Source: CBCXVS01 sp965178525
GTDB taxonomy: Bacteria; Tectomicrobia; Entotheonellia; Entotheonellales; Entotheonellaceae
Direction of reading: 5' to 3'
Assembly (NCBI GenBank): GCA_965178525.1
Contig: CBCXVS010000073.1
Location: forward strand, 1-26,581
Length of the DNA stretch: 26,581 bases
The notes beneath the pieces are model-generated. The model did no database searches. It was not told where the DNA came from and saw nothing but the letters and a program-made list of their open reading frames with translations. Made by a program: the position numbers and the translations under genes. Below are positions 1 through 8,565 of the stretch, piece by piece. Within the stretch, counting starts at the first letter, position 1. Every line of letters begins with the position of its first letter.

Positions 1-2
1 AA

Positions 3-1697
3 CAAAGGTCAATTCGTTTCAGGCTTTTGAGTTTTTATTTCAACAAGTTGTCGCCGAATCACGGGAGGAACTTCGGATTAGAGAAAGCATCAAAGAATCA
101 GATTAAACAGTTTACGACTTATCTCAAAGATTCTATTGCTTTCTGGATAAACAACCGAAAATTGGATATTGCGACCTGGGGAAAACAGAACACTTATCGG
201 ATGGCGACGATGGACTCGGACGCCGGCAAAGCGGCGCGCCAGACTGCTAGTCAACAGTTAGCAGCGTTAAAAAAAGCCTATGGATTTTATGAAGACATTG
301 CAGCTACCAACATCCATGGTGATATTATTGCAGTATCTCGTCCCGATATGATCGGGCAAAACAATGTCTCAGACCGTGTATATTTTCAAACCTCGATAAA
401 AGGTGAGCTCTCAATCTCGAATGTCCGCAAAAGCGAGACCACCGGTCATGCCATTTTTGTTATATCGTCTCCTATCAAGAAACAAGACGTGATCACAGGC
501 GTACTATTCGGTGTGATCAACCTAGCACATGTTAACAACCAGTTGATGGATCGCGTGAAAGTCGGAGATAGCGGTTATGCCTACCTTTATAATAAAGAAG
601 GTTTTATTTTCGCCCATCCTGACAAAACCACGATCTTGAAGCTGAATATGCAGTCGTTCGATTTTGGGCAGGCCATGCTTGCCCAAGAAGAAGGCGCCAT
701 CGTCTATACGCTTGACGGCGTGGAGAGGATCGCCGCCTATCAACCCTTGACGGAATTGGGATGGACGATCGTCGTGAGTGCCGCTACGGCGGAACGCTTT
801 GCTGCGTTGCAAGGCGTCGGATACATCAACTTGGGTATTACGATTGCCGGCATTCTGCTGGCGACCGGGATTCTCTTCTGCATTCTCCAGTCTGTCATTG
901 CCAAGCCGATCCAGGCCGTCGTGAAGGCCGCCACCCAGATCGCGGCAGGAGATATCAATCAACGGATTGAGCACCAATCGCGCGACGAGATCGGCGCCCC
1001 GGCCTATGCCTTCGGGGGACTCATCATCTATATTACGGACATTGCCAGGGCAGCAGATGCCCTGAGTAAAGGCAATTTAACCGTCCAGCTCAACGCGAAA
1101 TCGGACCAGGATGTTCTGTCGCAGAGCTTTGCGCGCATGGTTGGAAGCTTACGCCATATGTTGCAAAGCATTACGGAAAATGCGGGCACGTTGCATGCTG
1201 CTGCGGAGCAACTCTCTACCGTCTCCCAAAAGATGGCGAGCGATTCCAGCGGTATGAGTCATAAAGCCACCACCACGGCTGCGAGTGCCCAGGAAATGAG
1301 TCTCACCATGAGTGTCATGACGACCGTAACCGACGAAATGAATTCCACGGTCAGCGAAATCGCGCAAAATGCAGAAAAATCGCGCCAGGTGACGGCAGCA
1401 GCCGTATACAGCGCGACGAGCGCCTCGGAACGCGTCGATGAGTTAGGCGTCGCCGCCCAAGAAATTAACCAAGTGACCGATGTCATCATGGAGATTTCGG
1501 AGCAGACCAAGCTCTTAGCATTAAACGCCACGATCGAGGCCGCCCGAGCCGGCGAGGCTGGGAAAGGGTTCAGCGTTGTGGCCAATGAGGTCAAGGCCTT
1601 GGCCGAACAGACCAATACCGCGACAGAAGGTATACGCCTCAAGATTGAAGCGATCCAGCAATACACAGTGGGGACGGCCGGAGAAATCATCGGGTAG
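3..1697 (+). pseudogene. Methyl-accepting chemotaxis protein, 3'-truncated by a group II intron
   Basis: Membrane chemoreceptor that would sense a periplasmic ligand and signal to CheA/CheW. The frame is open to the left edge, so the N-terminal membrane helix lies outside or is missing. Counting from the TTG at 27, a dCache-like sensor spans about residues 25-255, a membrane helix about 268-292 (LLATGILFCILQ), a HAMP linker about 293-345, and the cytoplasmic signalling helix begins near 390. The conserved hairpin tip is present at about residues 492-522 (EQTKLLALNATIEAARAGE), but the returning helix is missing: coding sequence stops at GEIIG, and the TAG at 1695-1697 lies inside the intron end. 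A receptor cut just after the tip should not form the normal four-helix bundle. The sequence on the far side of the intron (3988 onward) is not the missing half. Family call is strong; non-functionality is inferred. Confidence 0.9.
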
Positions 1698-1727
1698 GGG
1701 CATCATGTCGCCATGCCCCCCCCCTCA

Positions 1728-1761
1728 GAACCGTGCGGGCGACTTTCATCGCACACGGCTC
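1728..1761 (-). ncRNA. Group II intron domain V catalytic hairpin
   Basis: Thirty-four nucleotides, the usual domain V length. On the minus strand it begins GAGCCGTGTGCGA, has a GAAA-type tetraloop, and closes with CGCACGGTTC. GAGCCGTG pairs with CACGGTTC, with the AGC catalytic triad in the lower stem and a two-nucleotide bulge below the upper helix. Nothing in it looks broken, so the ribozyme core may still be active even though the encoded protein frame is interrupted. Confidence 0.9.
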
Positions 1762-1778
1762 AAGCAAACCGGTATCCT

Positions 1779-3467
1779 TCACGACTTCCTCCGGTGTAGG
1801 TGTTGATCGCAGTACCGATGCACCAGCGCCAGGTTCGATACGGCGTCCTCTCCGCCCTTTGATTTTGGGATGACGTGGTGGACATGGAGTTCCTCCCCGC
1901 TGTGGAGGCCGTCCTGGCCGTGCGGGCATGGCCCGCTCTGCCGCCGCGCCAGTTCCCGTTGGCGCGGGGTGGGGAGCAGGTCCGCTTTTCTTTCCGCGCG
2001 CTGTTGCCACTAGGCGCCTCGGTCCGGATCATCCGGCGATGCGTCGTGCACGACCATGATGTGCCCTCAGATGGGTGGCCACGAGAGTTGGGGGAGAGGG
2101 TTTGCCGTTTCTGGGTCGCCAAATACCCACTGGTCGTTTCTTCCCTTTCGGAACGTACCGCAGTATTGCTTTCTCATCCATTTCCACGGTTTGCTGGGAG
2201 GGGTCCGTTTGCACCACCTCACGTCTCGGTGCTACCTCCAGTGGTCGATCTCCTTAAATGCCTCGCTTGCGGCATTGGTCTTAAAATAGTTCCCCCACCC
2301 ATTCAGGATCGGCCTGAGCTGCTCGATCACCGCCTCGGCCTTGTGTCCGACTCGCGTCGTCCATTCTCGCTTTAGTCGGGGCTTGCGGCTCTTTACCGAT
2401 TCCTTACTGGGCTGAAGCAGCAGTTTGTCTCCCGTTCTCGTCTGCGATACGGGGTAGGGGCCAACGTTGAACCCCAGGAAGTCCAAGCCCTCCGTGAGGT
2501 GTCGCATGGGTGTCTTCTCTGTTGAGCGTGCCAACCCTCTTTCCGCCCGCCACTGCGCCACCTGCGCTCGGGCCGCTTCCGCGTCTGCCTGTGTTTCTGT
2601 GAAGATGCAGAAGTCGTCCGCGTATCGGACCAGGGCTCGTCCACCTCATACCCTCTCGGCGTCATTGCCTTTGTGCTACTTTTGCTATCTGACGCCTACC
2701 GCCCCTTCCATGCCGTGGAGGGCGATATTCGCCAGCAGTGGGCTGATGACCCCGCCTTGTGCCGCGCCTTCTTCCACCGCTTCAAATAGCCCTTGATTGA
2801 CCACTCCTGCCTCCAGCCATGCCTTGATGAGGTTTTGCGCCGGGAACCCCACGGCGGCGGCTAGGATGGTTTCGTGTCGGATGTGATCACATGCGCCTTT
2901 GATGTCCGCATCCAAACCCCACTTCCTCTTCTTCTTTGGACTGGTGATGTTATAGATGCGCTGCCTGGCGTCCTGGCATCCCCGTCCGGGTCTGAACCCA
3001 GATGAGCCGGGCGCAAAGCGGGCCTCCCATTCGGGTTCTAACGCCTTTTTCACCACGGCCGGTATCCTCCGCTCCAGCATGCTGGGAAGGCCTAGAGGTC
3101 GCGTCTTGCCATGCGCCTTGGGAAGGGTGACCCGTCGCAGCGGCTGCGCCTGCCAGGGCTGCTAGGTCGCTCACGCCCGCACCAGTTCCGTTCTGGCTTT
3201 CGGTGTTTTGGCAACCACTTGGGCTACACCATGAGTTTCCCGACCCTTGTTGATCTGCGTCACCTTCCAAACCCTGAGTTCTCGGTTGGCTCTGCTTCGC
3301 CACATGAGTCGTTGTAGAGAGCGCAATTTCTTGTGATCTCCCTGTCGTGATGCCCGATAGAGCCGTTGTCTCAGGTTACGCACCCATTTCCGGTTGCGCC
3401 TCCAGTTAATGGATTGCCATCCGTCGATTGGCGTTTTGGCTCTGGTCATCTCAGTTTCCTGAAACAT
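1779..3467 (-). pseudogene. ltrA: Intron-encoded reverse transcriptase/maturase/HNH protein with eight in-frame stops
   Basis: Would reverse-transcribe and assist splicing of its host intron. The ATG at 3467 follows GGAGGGTCG, a good ribosome site. In one frame from 3467 to the TGA at 1779-1781 one can read RT0 (TQINKGRETHG), RT1 (QPLRRVTLPKAHGKTRPLG), RT2/3 (GLDADIKGACDHI), RT4 (QGGVISPLLANI), RT5 with YADD, the maturase X region (GWGNYFKTN) and an HNH domain (EELHVHHVIPKSKGG). Premature stops lie at 3171 TGA, 3162 TAG, 2685 TAG, 2676 TAG, 2646 TGA, 2232 TAG, 2067 TGA and 2010 TAG (low coordinate of each). All motifs stay in one frame, so there is no net indel in 1.7 kb. The HNH region has CPHG where family members normally have CPxC, so one metal-binding Cys is lost. 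Probably a pseudogene; RT active-site aspartates are intact. Confidence 0.88.
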
Positions 3468-3987
3468 CGACCCTCCACCTCCATAAGTAACGATTACATC
3501 GTTCGATGGTCGCTTCACCTGCTGCGCGTCAGCACCCTTGCAGGTTGGGGATTGCCCTATCCAGCCGGTTGTGATTTCCCGTTGCCTTTCGGCTGCTGGC
3601 TTTCGCTTCTCGCAGCATCTTGTGCCGCTTGGGAGTTGGCCCTTCCTTGCGGTGGGGTTGCTGGATTTCCAGACCCTGACGGGGGTTCCCTGTTCCGCAC
3701 AACTGAGGTGCGACTGACTTCGACGCCTTCTGTGCACCGAGACCTGTGGTGGGTCCACGGGGTCCTCAGCATCCCCCTTGCACATTGGTCTATTGCCACC
3801 GTCTGATCTACATTGCCGTGGTTGTGGGTTGCGATGCTTCTCACAAAGGTTCGCTCTCGTTCGCCGTATCAGTCTTCGCCTCGCCCGGGTTCGGGGGGTA
3901 GCTTCCTTTCCCTTTAGGCTTTTCCCCTCAGCTTCACACCCCGCCGGCAGCCGCGACGCACGTGAGGGTGGCGATAGGTCCGCACAC

Positions 3988-4367
3988 GGACCTGCATTTC
4001 CTTTAACTGGTTCAAACCACCCAAGTTATGTGTCTTCAGGTCGCACGATCAGGTCCCAAGAGAAGATATTTATCACTTCCAGCTGTTCGACGAGGCACAT
4101 CATGACTGTCAAGTTCTGGTCAATACTCAGCCGTGTGATTTTATTGAGGTGATTAGGAATGGTTATAGAAAAACTGACAATCTGTTCAGGGACGGAAAGT
4201 CAAGGGAGGCATTACAGGAAGCCCTCACGGCCTATAGGGCAGAAGATGAGTTACATACGAAAGACTTTCAACTTTTGACGCTCCTCTGTAATATAGGGTG
4301 GACTGTGGATAAGGCCAGTATATCCTACGAGGAAAGAAATAGTTCTAAAAGAGAAGATGGAATTTAA
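3988..4367 (+). pseudogene. C-terminal remnant of an unrecognised protein abutting the intron
   Basis: An open frame enters from the intron boundary and can be read as FNWFKPPKLCVF, then DEAHHDCQVLVNTQPCDFIE, ending SSKREDGI before TAA at 4365-4367. An ATG at 4149 lies within it, but the frame upstream of that ATG also looks coding, so this is more likely the tail of a gene cut by the intron than a complete small gene. It is clearly more AT-rich than its neighbours. It has no similarity I recognise to a chemotaxis signalling domain, so it is not the missing half of the receptor at 3-1697. No function is offered. Confidence 0.45.
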
Positions 4368-4500
4368 TTTTGGTATATGGTATGAGGACTTCTTAAGTCG
4401 TATTGAAATGAATCAGACGGAAGATGATTTATTTATGCACCTCTATACCCAGATCTTAAATCACTGGTTTGAACATGAACCTCCTAGAATTTGTCGGTAG
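4357..4500 (+). CDS. Small AT-rich hypothetical ORF (47 aa)
   Basis: ATG at 4357 is preceded by AAGAGAAG and overlaps the end of the previous frame by 11 bases; TAG at 4498-4500 closes it. The peptide (MEFNFGIWYEDFLSRIEMNQ... then HLYTQILNHWF) is rich in aromatic and acidic residues and shares the low GC of the previous remnant. It may be a real small gene, or the continuation of the preceding frame after a frameshift. I do not recognise it. Confidence 0.3.
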   Translation: MEFNFGIWYEDFLSRIEMNQTEDDLFMHLYTQILNHWFEHEPPRICR

Positions 4501-4530
4501 CATGGTATTGATGCTCCACATCCCCAGCCC

Positions 4531-5097
4531 GTGTGCACTAACAGTCCTGTGCGTTTCGCAACGCTTGCACCAAAACTACAACTATCAGGTGATATCAGCG
4601 GTCCGGCATACGATTTGCTGTTAGAAAGAGTTGCAGAGAACGCCAGCGTGTTTTACGTCTATCGGGATGCCGACTCCGGATTGAACCACGGTTTCCCCTC
4701 GGGGTTCCTCGCTGGCGATAATCGCGTAAACCCACGCCTCGACCTGATTGCCCAAATCGATGTGGACGCCAGTTGCGTGGACGATCCCAACGCGCCCAAC
4801 GGCTGTTCCACGGATCCGACTGCCTTGGATCGGGACCGGGGCAATGCCCTGCAAATCACGTTACCGCGTTTGCCGGGCGCCACGGAATTCGCTGGGGTCA
4901 TCATCGAAGAACCGGAGGGCTTCTTAGGCCAGCCACCCGGCCACGGCTATGACCTTTCAGGCGCCACGCATGTTGTGCTGGACGTACGTTCGCCCACAGC
5001 GGGCGGGGTCCACGTGCAATTCTCGGTCGGGGGAGCGAATACCAATATAAACCGGCCGTTCCACATCACGGCTACCTGGACCGAGGTGGCCGTATAA
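4531..5097 (+). pseudogene. Secreted carbohydrate-binding-type protein, N-terminal part (frameshifted)
   Basis: The frame starts just after a stop at 4498-4500 and has no ATG, signal peptide or ribosome site; GTG at 4531 is only the first possible start. The product has the look of an extracellular beta-sandwich: DADSGLNHGFPSGFLAG, a cysteine pair near SCVDDPNAPNGCS, and a CBM-like strand pattern (HVVLDVRSPTAGGVHVQFSVG). It ends at TAA 5095-5097 after TATWTEVAV. The frame one base away continues the same domain (LNSLRNGLLPPPLNNLQLLFGVV begins at about 5100), so this and the next entry are one ancestral gene split by a one-base shift. The missing signal peptide suggests 5' truncation as well. 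Confidence 0.6.
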
Positions 5098-5162
5098 GGC
5101 TCAATTCTCTGCGCAATGGGCTGCTCCCTCCTCCCCTGAACAACCTGCAGCTACTGTTTGGC

Positions 5163-6692
5163 GTGGTGATGGCGAATCAGTATGCTCCCGACGGCAGACA
5201 CATCCTTGTCGACAATGTTCGCTTCGTGTGCCGGGCTGGATCCGAGGATGTCGTCCCGGCTAACCCGCTTCGGGAGCCGCGGCTCAGTTTTCCGTTGGGC
5301 AAGGAGACGTTTGGCGTTGTGCCAGCGGTGATTCACGTGGTTGACGATGGCGATGCAGAGTTCAGCGTGGTCGGCGACTGGATGGCCAATGCCGCGAGTG
5401 CGGCATCTTATCAGGGAGACCGGCACACGGTCGGGGGCAACGACGGGTCGGCCATCGCGACGTGGCGCTTCGAGAATCTCCGGCCGCGCGTGTATGAGGT
5501 GCAGGCGACGTGGGATGCTGAGGCTGGCAACGCGACGAACGCACCCTACGAGTTATTCGACGATACGACGTCACGGTCATTGACCAGGGTTGATCAGTCC
5601 CAAGACCCGTCCGGCAGCGAATTCGATGACAGCATGTGGCAGACGATCGGACTGGCGCGCGTCGAGTCCGGAACGTTGGTTGTCGAGTTGTCTAACGACG
5701 CCGTGGACAACACCGTGGTCGCCGACGGTGTGCGCATCGTGCCGACGACCCCGCCGGATCAGGCGATCCGCAACTTGACGACGATCTACGAGTCGTCGCT
5801 GACGGCGATGTCACTCCTACGTCGGGGTACGCCGGAAGACATAGCCGGGGCTCGGCTCATTTTGAACACCATGCTCTACGCCCTGGAGCATGACAACACG
5901 GCGGGCGATGCGGAACTTCCCACCGCACCGGACGGGTCGCGCGGTTTGCGGGACGGCTATGCCAGCGGCGACATCGCCTGGTTCAATGATCAAGACCCCA
6001 ACGATGATGGCGCCAAGCAAGGCGAGGTCCGTTTGTCCGGGTTCACGAGCGACCCGCGGCTGTGTGGGCCCAGCGAATTTTGCCTTGTGTTGGACGGGGC
6101 GTTTGGCGGCAACAACGCGTTCGGCATTATGGCGTTGATGTCAGCATACTTCCAGCTTGGCGAGGATAAGTACCTCGACGGCGCACGGGAAATCAGCAAC
6201 TGGATCTACGGCAATCTCGCCGATCGGAATAGGCCGTTTTTCGACCCGGACGTGACTCCCGGCGCCACGACGTTTGGCGGATACTTTCTCGGTTATCCCG
6301 ACCAGGGCGAGACTAAAGTCGGAAACCTAATAGTAGGTGGGCTTCCCAATGGCATCGCCTGGGAGTTCACGGCCCAGGTGGTGTTAACGACGCGATTCGT
6401 CGACTCGCTATACGGAGTATCGGAATTCGAATCAGAGGCAGCATTCTATCTGAATCAACTCCACCGAGCCCAGGCCTTTGCGCCATTTGGGGACGGCCGA
6501 GGATTGGTAGGGGCCACGCTCGACGGAGAAAACGACAATGGGGGTGGTCACGATCCTTTGGACCAATGTTTGGGAACTCCCTTTCAATGCATCGCCGAAC
6601 GGGTGGGGCTGGCGGCCACCAATTGGGCGATCTATGCCGACCGAAACATCAATGTCTTTGCGCCGTACCTGAGAGGTTGGTCAGCGGTTTGA
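5163..6692 (+). CDS. Golvesin/xanthan-lyase-CBD-like and alpha-toroid-like secreted protein, C-terminal part
   Basis: ATG at 5163 is the first Met, but the frame is open upstream to about 5100 and continues the beta-sandwich of the previous entry (PDGRHILVDNVRFV). A second beta domain follows at about residues 60-190 (FSVVGDWMANAASAASYQG ... AIATWRFENLRPRVYEVQATW ... VVADGVRIVP). This pattern is typical of golvesin C-terminal-like/xanthan lyase CBD-like domains. The remaining 320 residues are helical with DGYASGDIAWF, AFGGNNAFGIMALMSAYFQLG and NGIAWEFTAQVVL, the style of (alpha/alpha)6-toroid glycan-active proteins. The likely role is cell-surface or extracellular polysaccharide binding or processing; the catalytic residue is not identified. 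With its 5' half out of frame it is probably not expressed as a functional protein. Confidence 0.6.
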   Translation: MVMANQYAPDGRHILVDNVRFVCRAGSEDVVPANPLREPRLSFPLGKETFGVVPAVIHVVDDGDAEFSVVGDWMANAASAASYQGDRHTVGGNDGSAIATWRFENLRPRVYEVQATWDAEAGNATNAPYELFDDTTSRSLTRVDQSQDPSGSEFDDSMWQTIGLARVESGTLVVELSNDAVDNTVVADGVRIVPTTPPDQAIRNLTTIYESSLTAMSLLRRGTPEDIAGARLILNTMLYALEHDNTAGDAELPTAPDGSRGLRDGYASGDIAWFNDQDPNDDGAKQGEVRLSGFTSDPRLCGPSEFCLVLDGAFGGNNAFGIMALMSAYFQLGEDKYLDGAREISNWIYGNLADRNRPFFDPDVTPGATTFGGYFLGYPDQGETKVGNLIVGGLPNGIAWEFTAQVVLTTRFVDSLYGVSEFESEAAFYLNQLHRAQAFAPFGDGRGLVGATLDGENDNGGGHDPLDQCLGTPFQCIAERVGLAATNWAIYADRNINVFAPYLRGWSAV

Positions 6693-6835
6693 CTCGCTGC
6701 CACGTGCATGAAGTCACGCCGGCCAGCCTCCGGATGCAACACGGTTGCGCCCGCGTCCAAAAGCCATGCCGTTACCTTCCTGTTTAGAGGCTCGCCAAAA
6801 ATGCTGACAGAACTGTGCTGATCCCGCATCGCCGC

Positions 6836-6864
6836 TTGACTCGGCAACAGGGCTCAGATAAGGT
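6836..6864 (+). promoter_or_regulatory. Possible sigma-70 promoter for the NRDE gene
   Basis: TTGACT at 6836-6841 and TAAGGT at 6859-6864 are separated by 17 nt, 52 bases ahead of the ATG at 6916. The -35 is good and the -10 is weak; a second AT-rich hexamer (TAAAAT) starts at 6864, too far for ideal spacing. Nothing else is seen in the 6693-6915 gap. Confidence 0.3.
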
Positions 6865-6915
6865 AAAATGCACCGATCGCAAAACCGAGTACCGCAGAGC
6901 GTGGGGCATGCATGT

Positions 6916-7695
6916 ATGTGTATTATGATGGTCATGTATCAGACCGTGCCGGACTTTCCGATTGTGTTGGCGGCCAATCGGGACGAGTATTACGATCGCG
7001 TAGCCCAGGGGCCAGGCGTGCTGAGCCAGGCGCCGGACGTGTGGGGGGGGCGGGATACGAAGGCCGGCGGCACATGGTTAGGGGTCAATGAATACGGGCT
7101 CGTCGTTGGGTTGACCAATCGGCGCATGCAGGAAGATCAGGAAACGGCGTCGGACCGGCATTCCCGCGGCCTGTTGTGTATGGACGCGCTGCAATATGCC
7201 CATGCGGCCGAGACCACCACCTTTCTTGCCAGCGAACCTCCTGATCGTTACAATCCGTTTAATTTACTGGTATTGGATCGCCATGTTGCGCTTTATATTG
7301 CCTATGAGGGCAAGCCGGCCATCCGGCCGCTAGACCCCGGTTTACACATCTTAGCCAATCAAGATGTCAATGATACTAAGAGCGATCGCATTCGCCGGGC
7401 GCGTCAGTTGGTGGGCGATGCCGAGTCGGTGCGGATTGAGCAGGTGATGCCGCGCTTGGAACGGGTCTGTCGCGATCATGACGCGGATATACAGGATGGT
7501 CAGAGCATCTGTATCCATCGTCATGATAATCTTTATGGCACGGTCTCCTCTACTTTATTAGCCCTCTCGACCCAGCGGCACAAGAGCATCTATCGCTATG
7601 CCCACTGCCATCCCTGCCGGACGTCCTACCAGGATTACTCGTCCTATTTGACGGCACACGGGGTGCGTCGATACTGGTCCATACCCGCCGTGTAA
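6916..7695 (+). CDS. NRDE family protein (TANGO2-like, Ntn-hydrolase fold)
   Basis: Family of uncertain biochemical role, named after the conserved Asn-Arg-Asp-Glu motif; the human relative TANGO2 is linked to haem and lipid handling. The protein begins MCIMMVMY with Cys at position 2, the residue that would become the N-terminal nucleophile, which is why the ATG at 6916 is preferred over 6868. The diagnostic AANRDEYYDR follows at about residues 19-28, then WGGRDTKAGGTWLGVNEYG and GLTNRR, all family hallmarks. The C-terminal half contains HRHDNLYGTVSST, matching the conserved segment before the final strands. At 259 residues the length is normal. It stands alone on the plus strand with its own upstream gap. 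Family assignment is secure; substrate is unknown. Confidence 0.92.
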   Translation: MCIMMVMYQTVPDFPIVLAANRDEYYDRVAQGPGVLSQAPDVWGGRDTKAGGTWLGVNEYGLVVGLTNRRMQEDQETASDRHSRGLLCMDALQYAHAAETTTFLASEPPDRYNPFNLLVLDRHVALYIAYEGKPAIRPLDPGLHILANQDVNDTKSDRIRRARQLVGDAESVRIEQVMPRLERVCRDHDADIQDGQSICIHRHDNLYGTVSSTLLALSTQRHKSIYRYAHCHPCRTSYQDYSSYLTAHGVRRYWSIPAV

Positions 7696-7742
7696 GACCT
7701 GCTTTGCACAGGGGGAAGCCAGCGTTCCAGGCGTTGGTTACT

Positions 7743-7758
7743 CCTGTTGCAAAACAGG
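7743..7758 (+). other. Short GNRA-capped hairpin upstream of the CoA-transferase operon
   Basis: CCTGTT, loop GCAA, AACAGG: a perfect six-pair stem with a GNRA tetraloop. It sits between the NRDE stop (7695) and the putative promoter at 7768-7796. There is no T-run after it, so it is not a convincing intrinsic terminator; it could be a weak terminator of the upstream gene or a protein site. Confidence 0.35.
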
Positions 7759-7767
7759 GGAAAATCC

Positions 7768-7796
7768 TTGCCCGAATGTGGGAAAAGTGCTACAAC
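7768..7796 (+). promoter_or_regulatory. Candidate sigma-70 promoter for the CoA-transferase/MoxR/VWA operon
   Basis: TTGCCC (7768-7773) and TACAAC (7791-7796) are exactly 17 nt apart, each matching four of six consensus bases. The implied start near 7803 gives a leader of about 70 nt before the ATG at 7876. Confidence 0.4.
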
Positions 7797-7875
7797 TGAA
7801 CATAGTTATGTGAGGTTGCCGCGCCGTGACTCGCCGCGCGAAAACAGGGCGGTCGCATAGGAAGAAGGAAGGCTG

Positions 7876-8565
7876 ATGGACAAGGTTGTTGAGAGTTCAC
7901 TCGCAGCCATTGCCGATATCCCGGATGGGGCCAGTATTATGTTTGGGGGCTTTGGCCGGGCGGGTCTGCCGGTCAGTTTGATGCGTGCCCTGGGACAGCA
8001 GGGCGCCAAGCACCTGACGGCGGTCATCAACAATCCGGGCTTCGATTATGAAGAGCTGTTCGAAAATGAGCAAATTTCGCGGCTGATTTCGTCGTTCCCC
8101 GTGGTGCCCTCTTCGTTTTTATGGGAAGGGCAGACGCTGTATTCGCGTGAGAAAATCGAAGCTGGAAAAGTGGCGGTTGAACTGGTGCCGCAGGGCACGC
8201 TGGTGGAGCGCATCCGCGCCGGTGGGGCCGGCATTCCGGCATTTTATACGCCGACGGGGGTGGGGACCCAGGTGGGCGAAGGCAAAGAGGTGCGCGAATT
8301 TGACGGTCGTTCTTATCTCTTAGAACAGGCTCTGCGGGCGGATTATGCGCTCATCAAGGCGCATCAAGCCGACCGCATGGGCAACCTGGCCTATCGCTTG
8401 GCGAGCCGGAATTTTAATCCGCTCATGGCGACCGCCGCGACCATTACGATCGCGGAGGTGGAAGAGATTGTCGAGGTGGGTGAACTCGATCCGGACCGCA
8501 TTGTGACGCCGAGCATTTTCGTGCAGCGGGTGGTGAAGGGGGAGATCGATGACAAATGGACTTAG
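7876..8565 (+). CDS. 3-oxoacid-type CoA-transferase, subunit A
   Basis: Alpha subunit of a family I CoA-transferase (SCOT/ScoAB, AtoDA, PcaIJ type), which normally moves CoA from an acyl-CoA donor such as succinyl-CoA to a 3-oxoacid. ATG at 7876 follows GAAGGAAGG. The sequence has SIMFGGFGRAGLP at about residues 21-33, the glycine-rich oxyanion-site motif, then INNPGFDYEELFENEQISRLISSF, the PQGTLVERIRAGGAGIPAFYTPTG region and the C-terminal GELDPDRIVTPSIFVQRVV. Length 229 aa is typical. It overlaps the start of subunit B by 17 nt, which implies translational coupling. The partner lacks its normal catalytic Glu (next entry), so ordinary transferase activity of the pair is doubtful even though this subunit looks intact. 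Confidence 0.92.
   Translation: MDKVVESSLAAIADIPDGASIMFGGFGRAGLPVSLMRALGQQGAKHLTAVINNPGFDYEELFENEQISRLISSFPVVPSSFLWEGQTLYSREKIEAGKVAVELVPQGTLVERIRAGGAGIPAFYTPTGVGTQVGEGKEVREFDGRSYLLEQALRADYALIKAHQADRMGNLAYRLASRNFNPLMATAATITIAEVEEIVEVGELDPDRIVTPSIFVQRVVKGEIDDKWT

Larger units (their letters stand above)
1694..3987 (-). mobile_element. Group II intron, full length, minus strand
   Basis: Self-splicing retroelement of about 2.3 kb. The 3' end on the minus strand is set by domain V (1728-1761) followed by a domain VI stem (GGGGCA paired with TGCCCC) and the terminal CCCTAC ending at 1694. The 5' end is placed at GTGTGCGG (3987 reading down), which fits the GUGYG consensus. The intron encodes a maturase-type reverse transcriptase (1779-3467) in its domain IV position. 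The last 71 nt are identical to the start of a second copy at 26511-26581, which indicates recent mobility or gene conversion. The exact 5' end is inferred from consensus and could be off by a few bases. Confidence 0.85.

Noticed and set aside
1875..2375. Plus-strand ORF inside the intron
   Set aside because: Antisense to the HNH/maturase part of the intron protein; no recognisable domain.
6632..6847. Minus-strand ORF in the gap before the NRDE gene
   Set aside because: Overlaps the end of the secreted protein gene, no ribosome site, no known motif.
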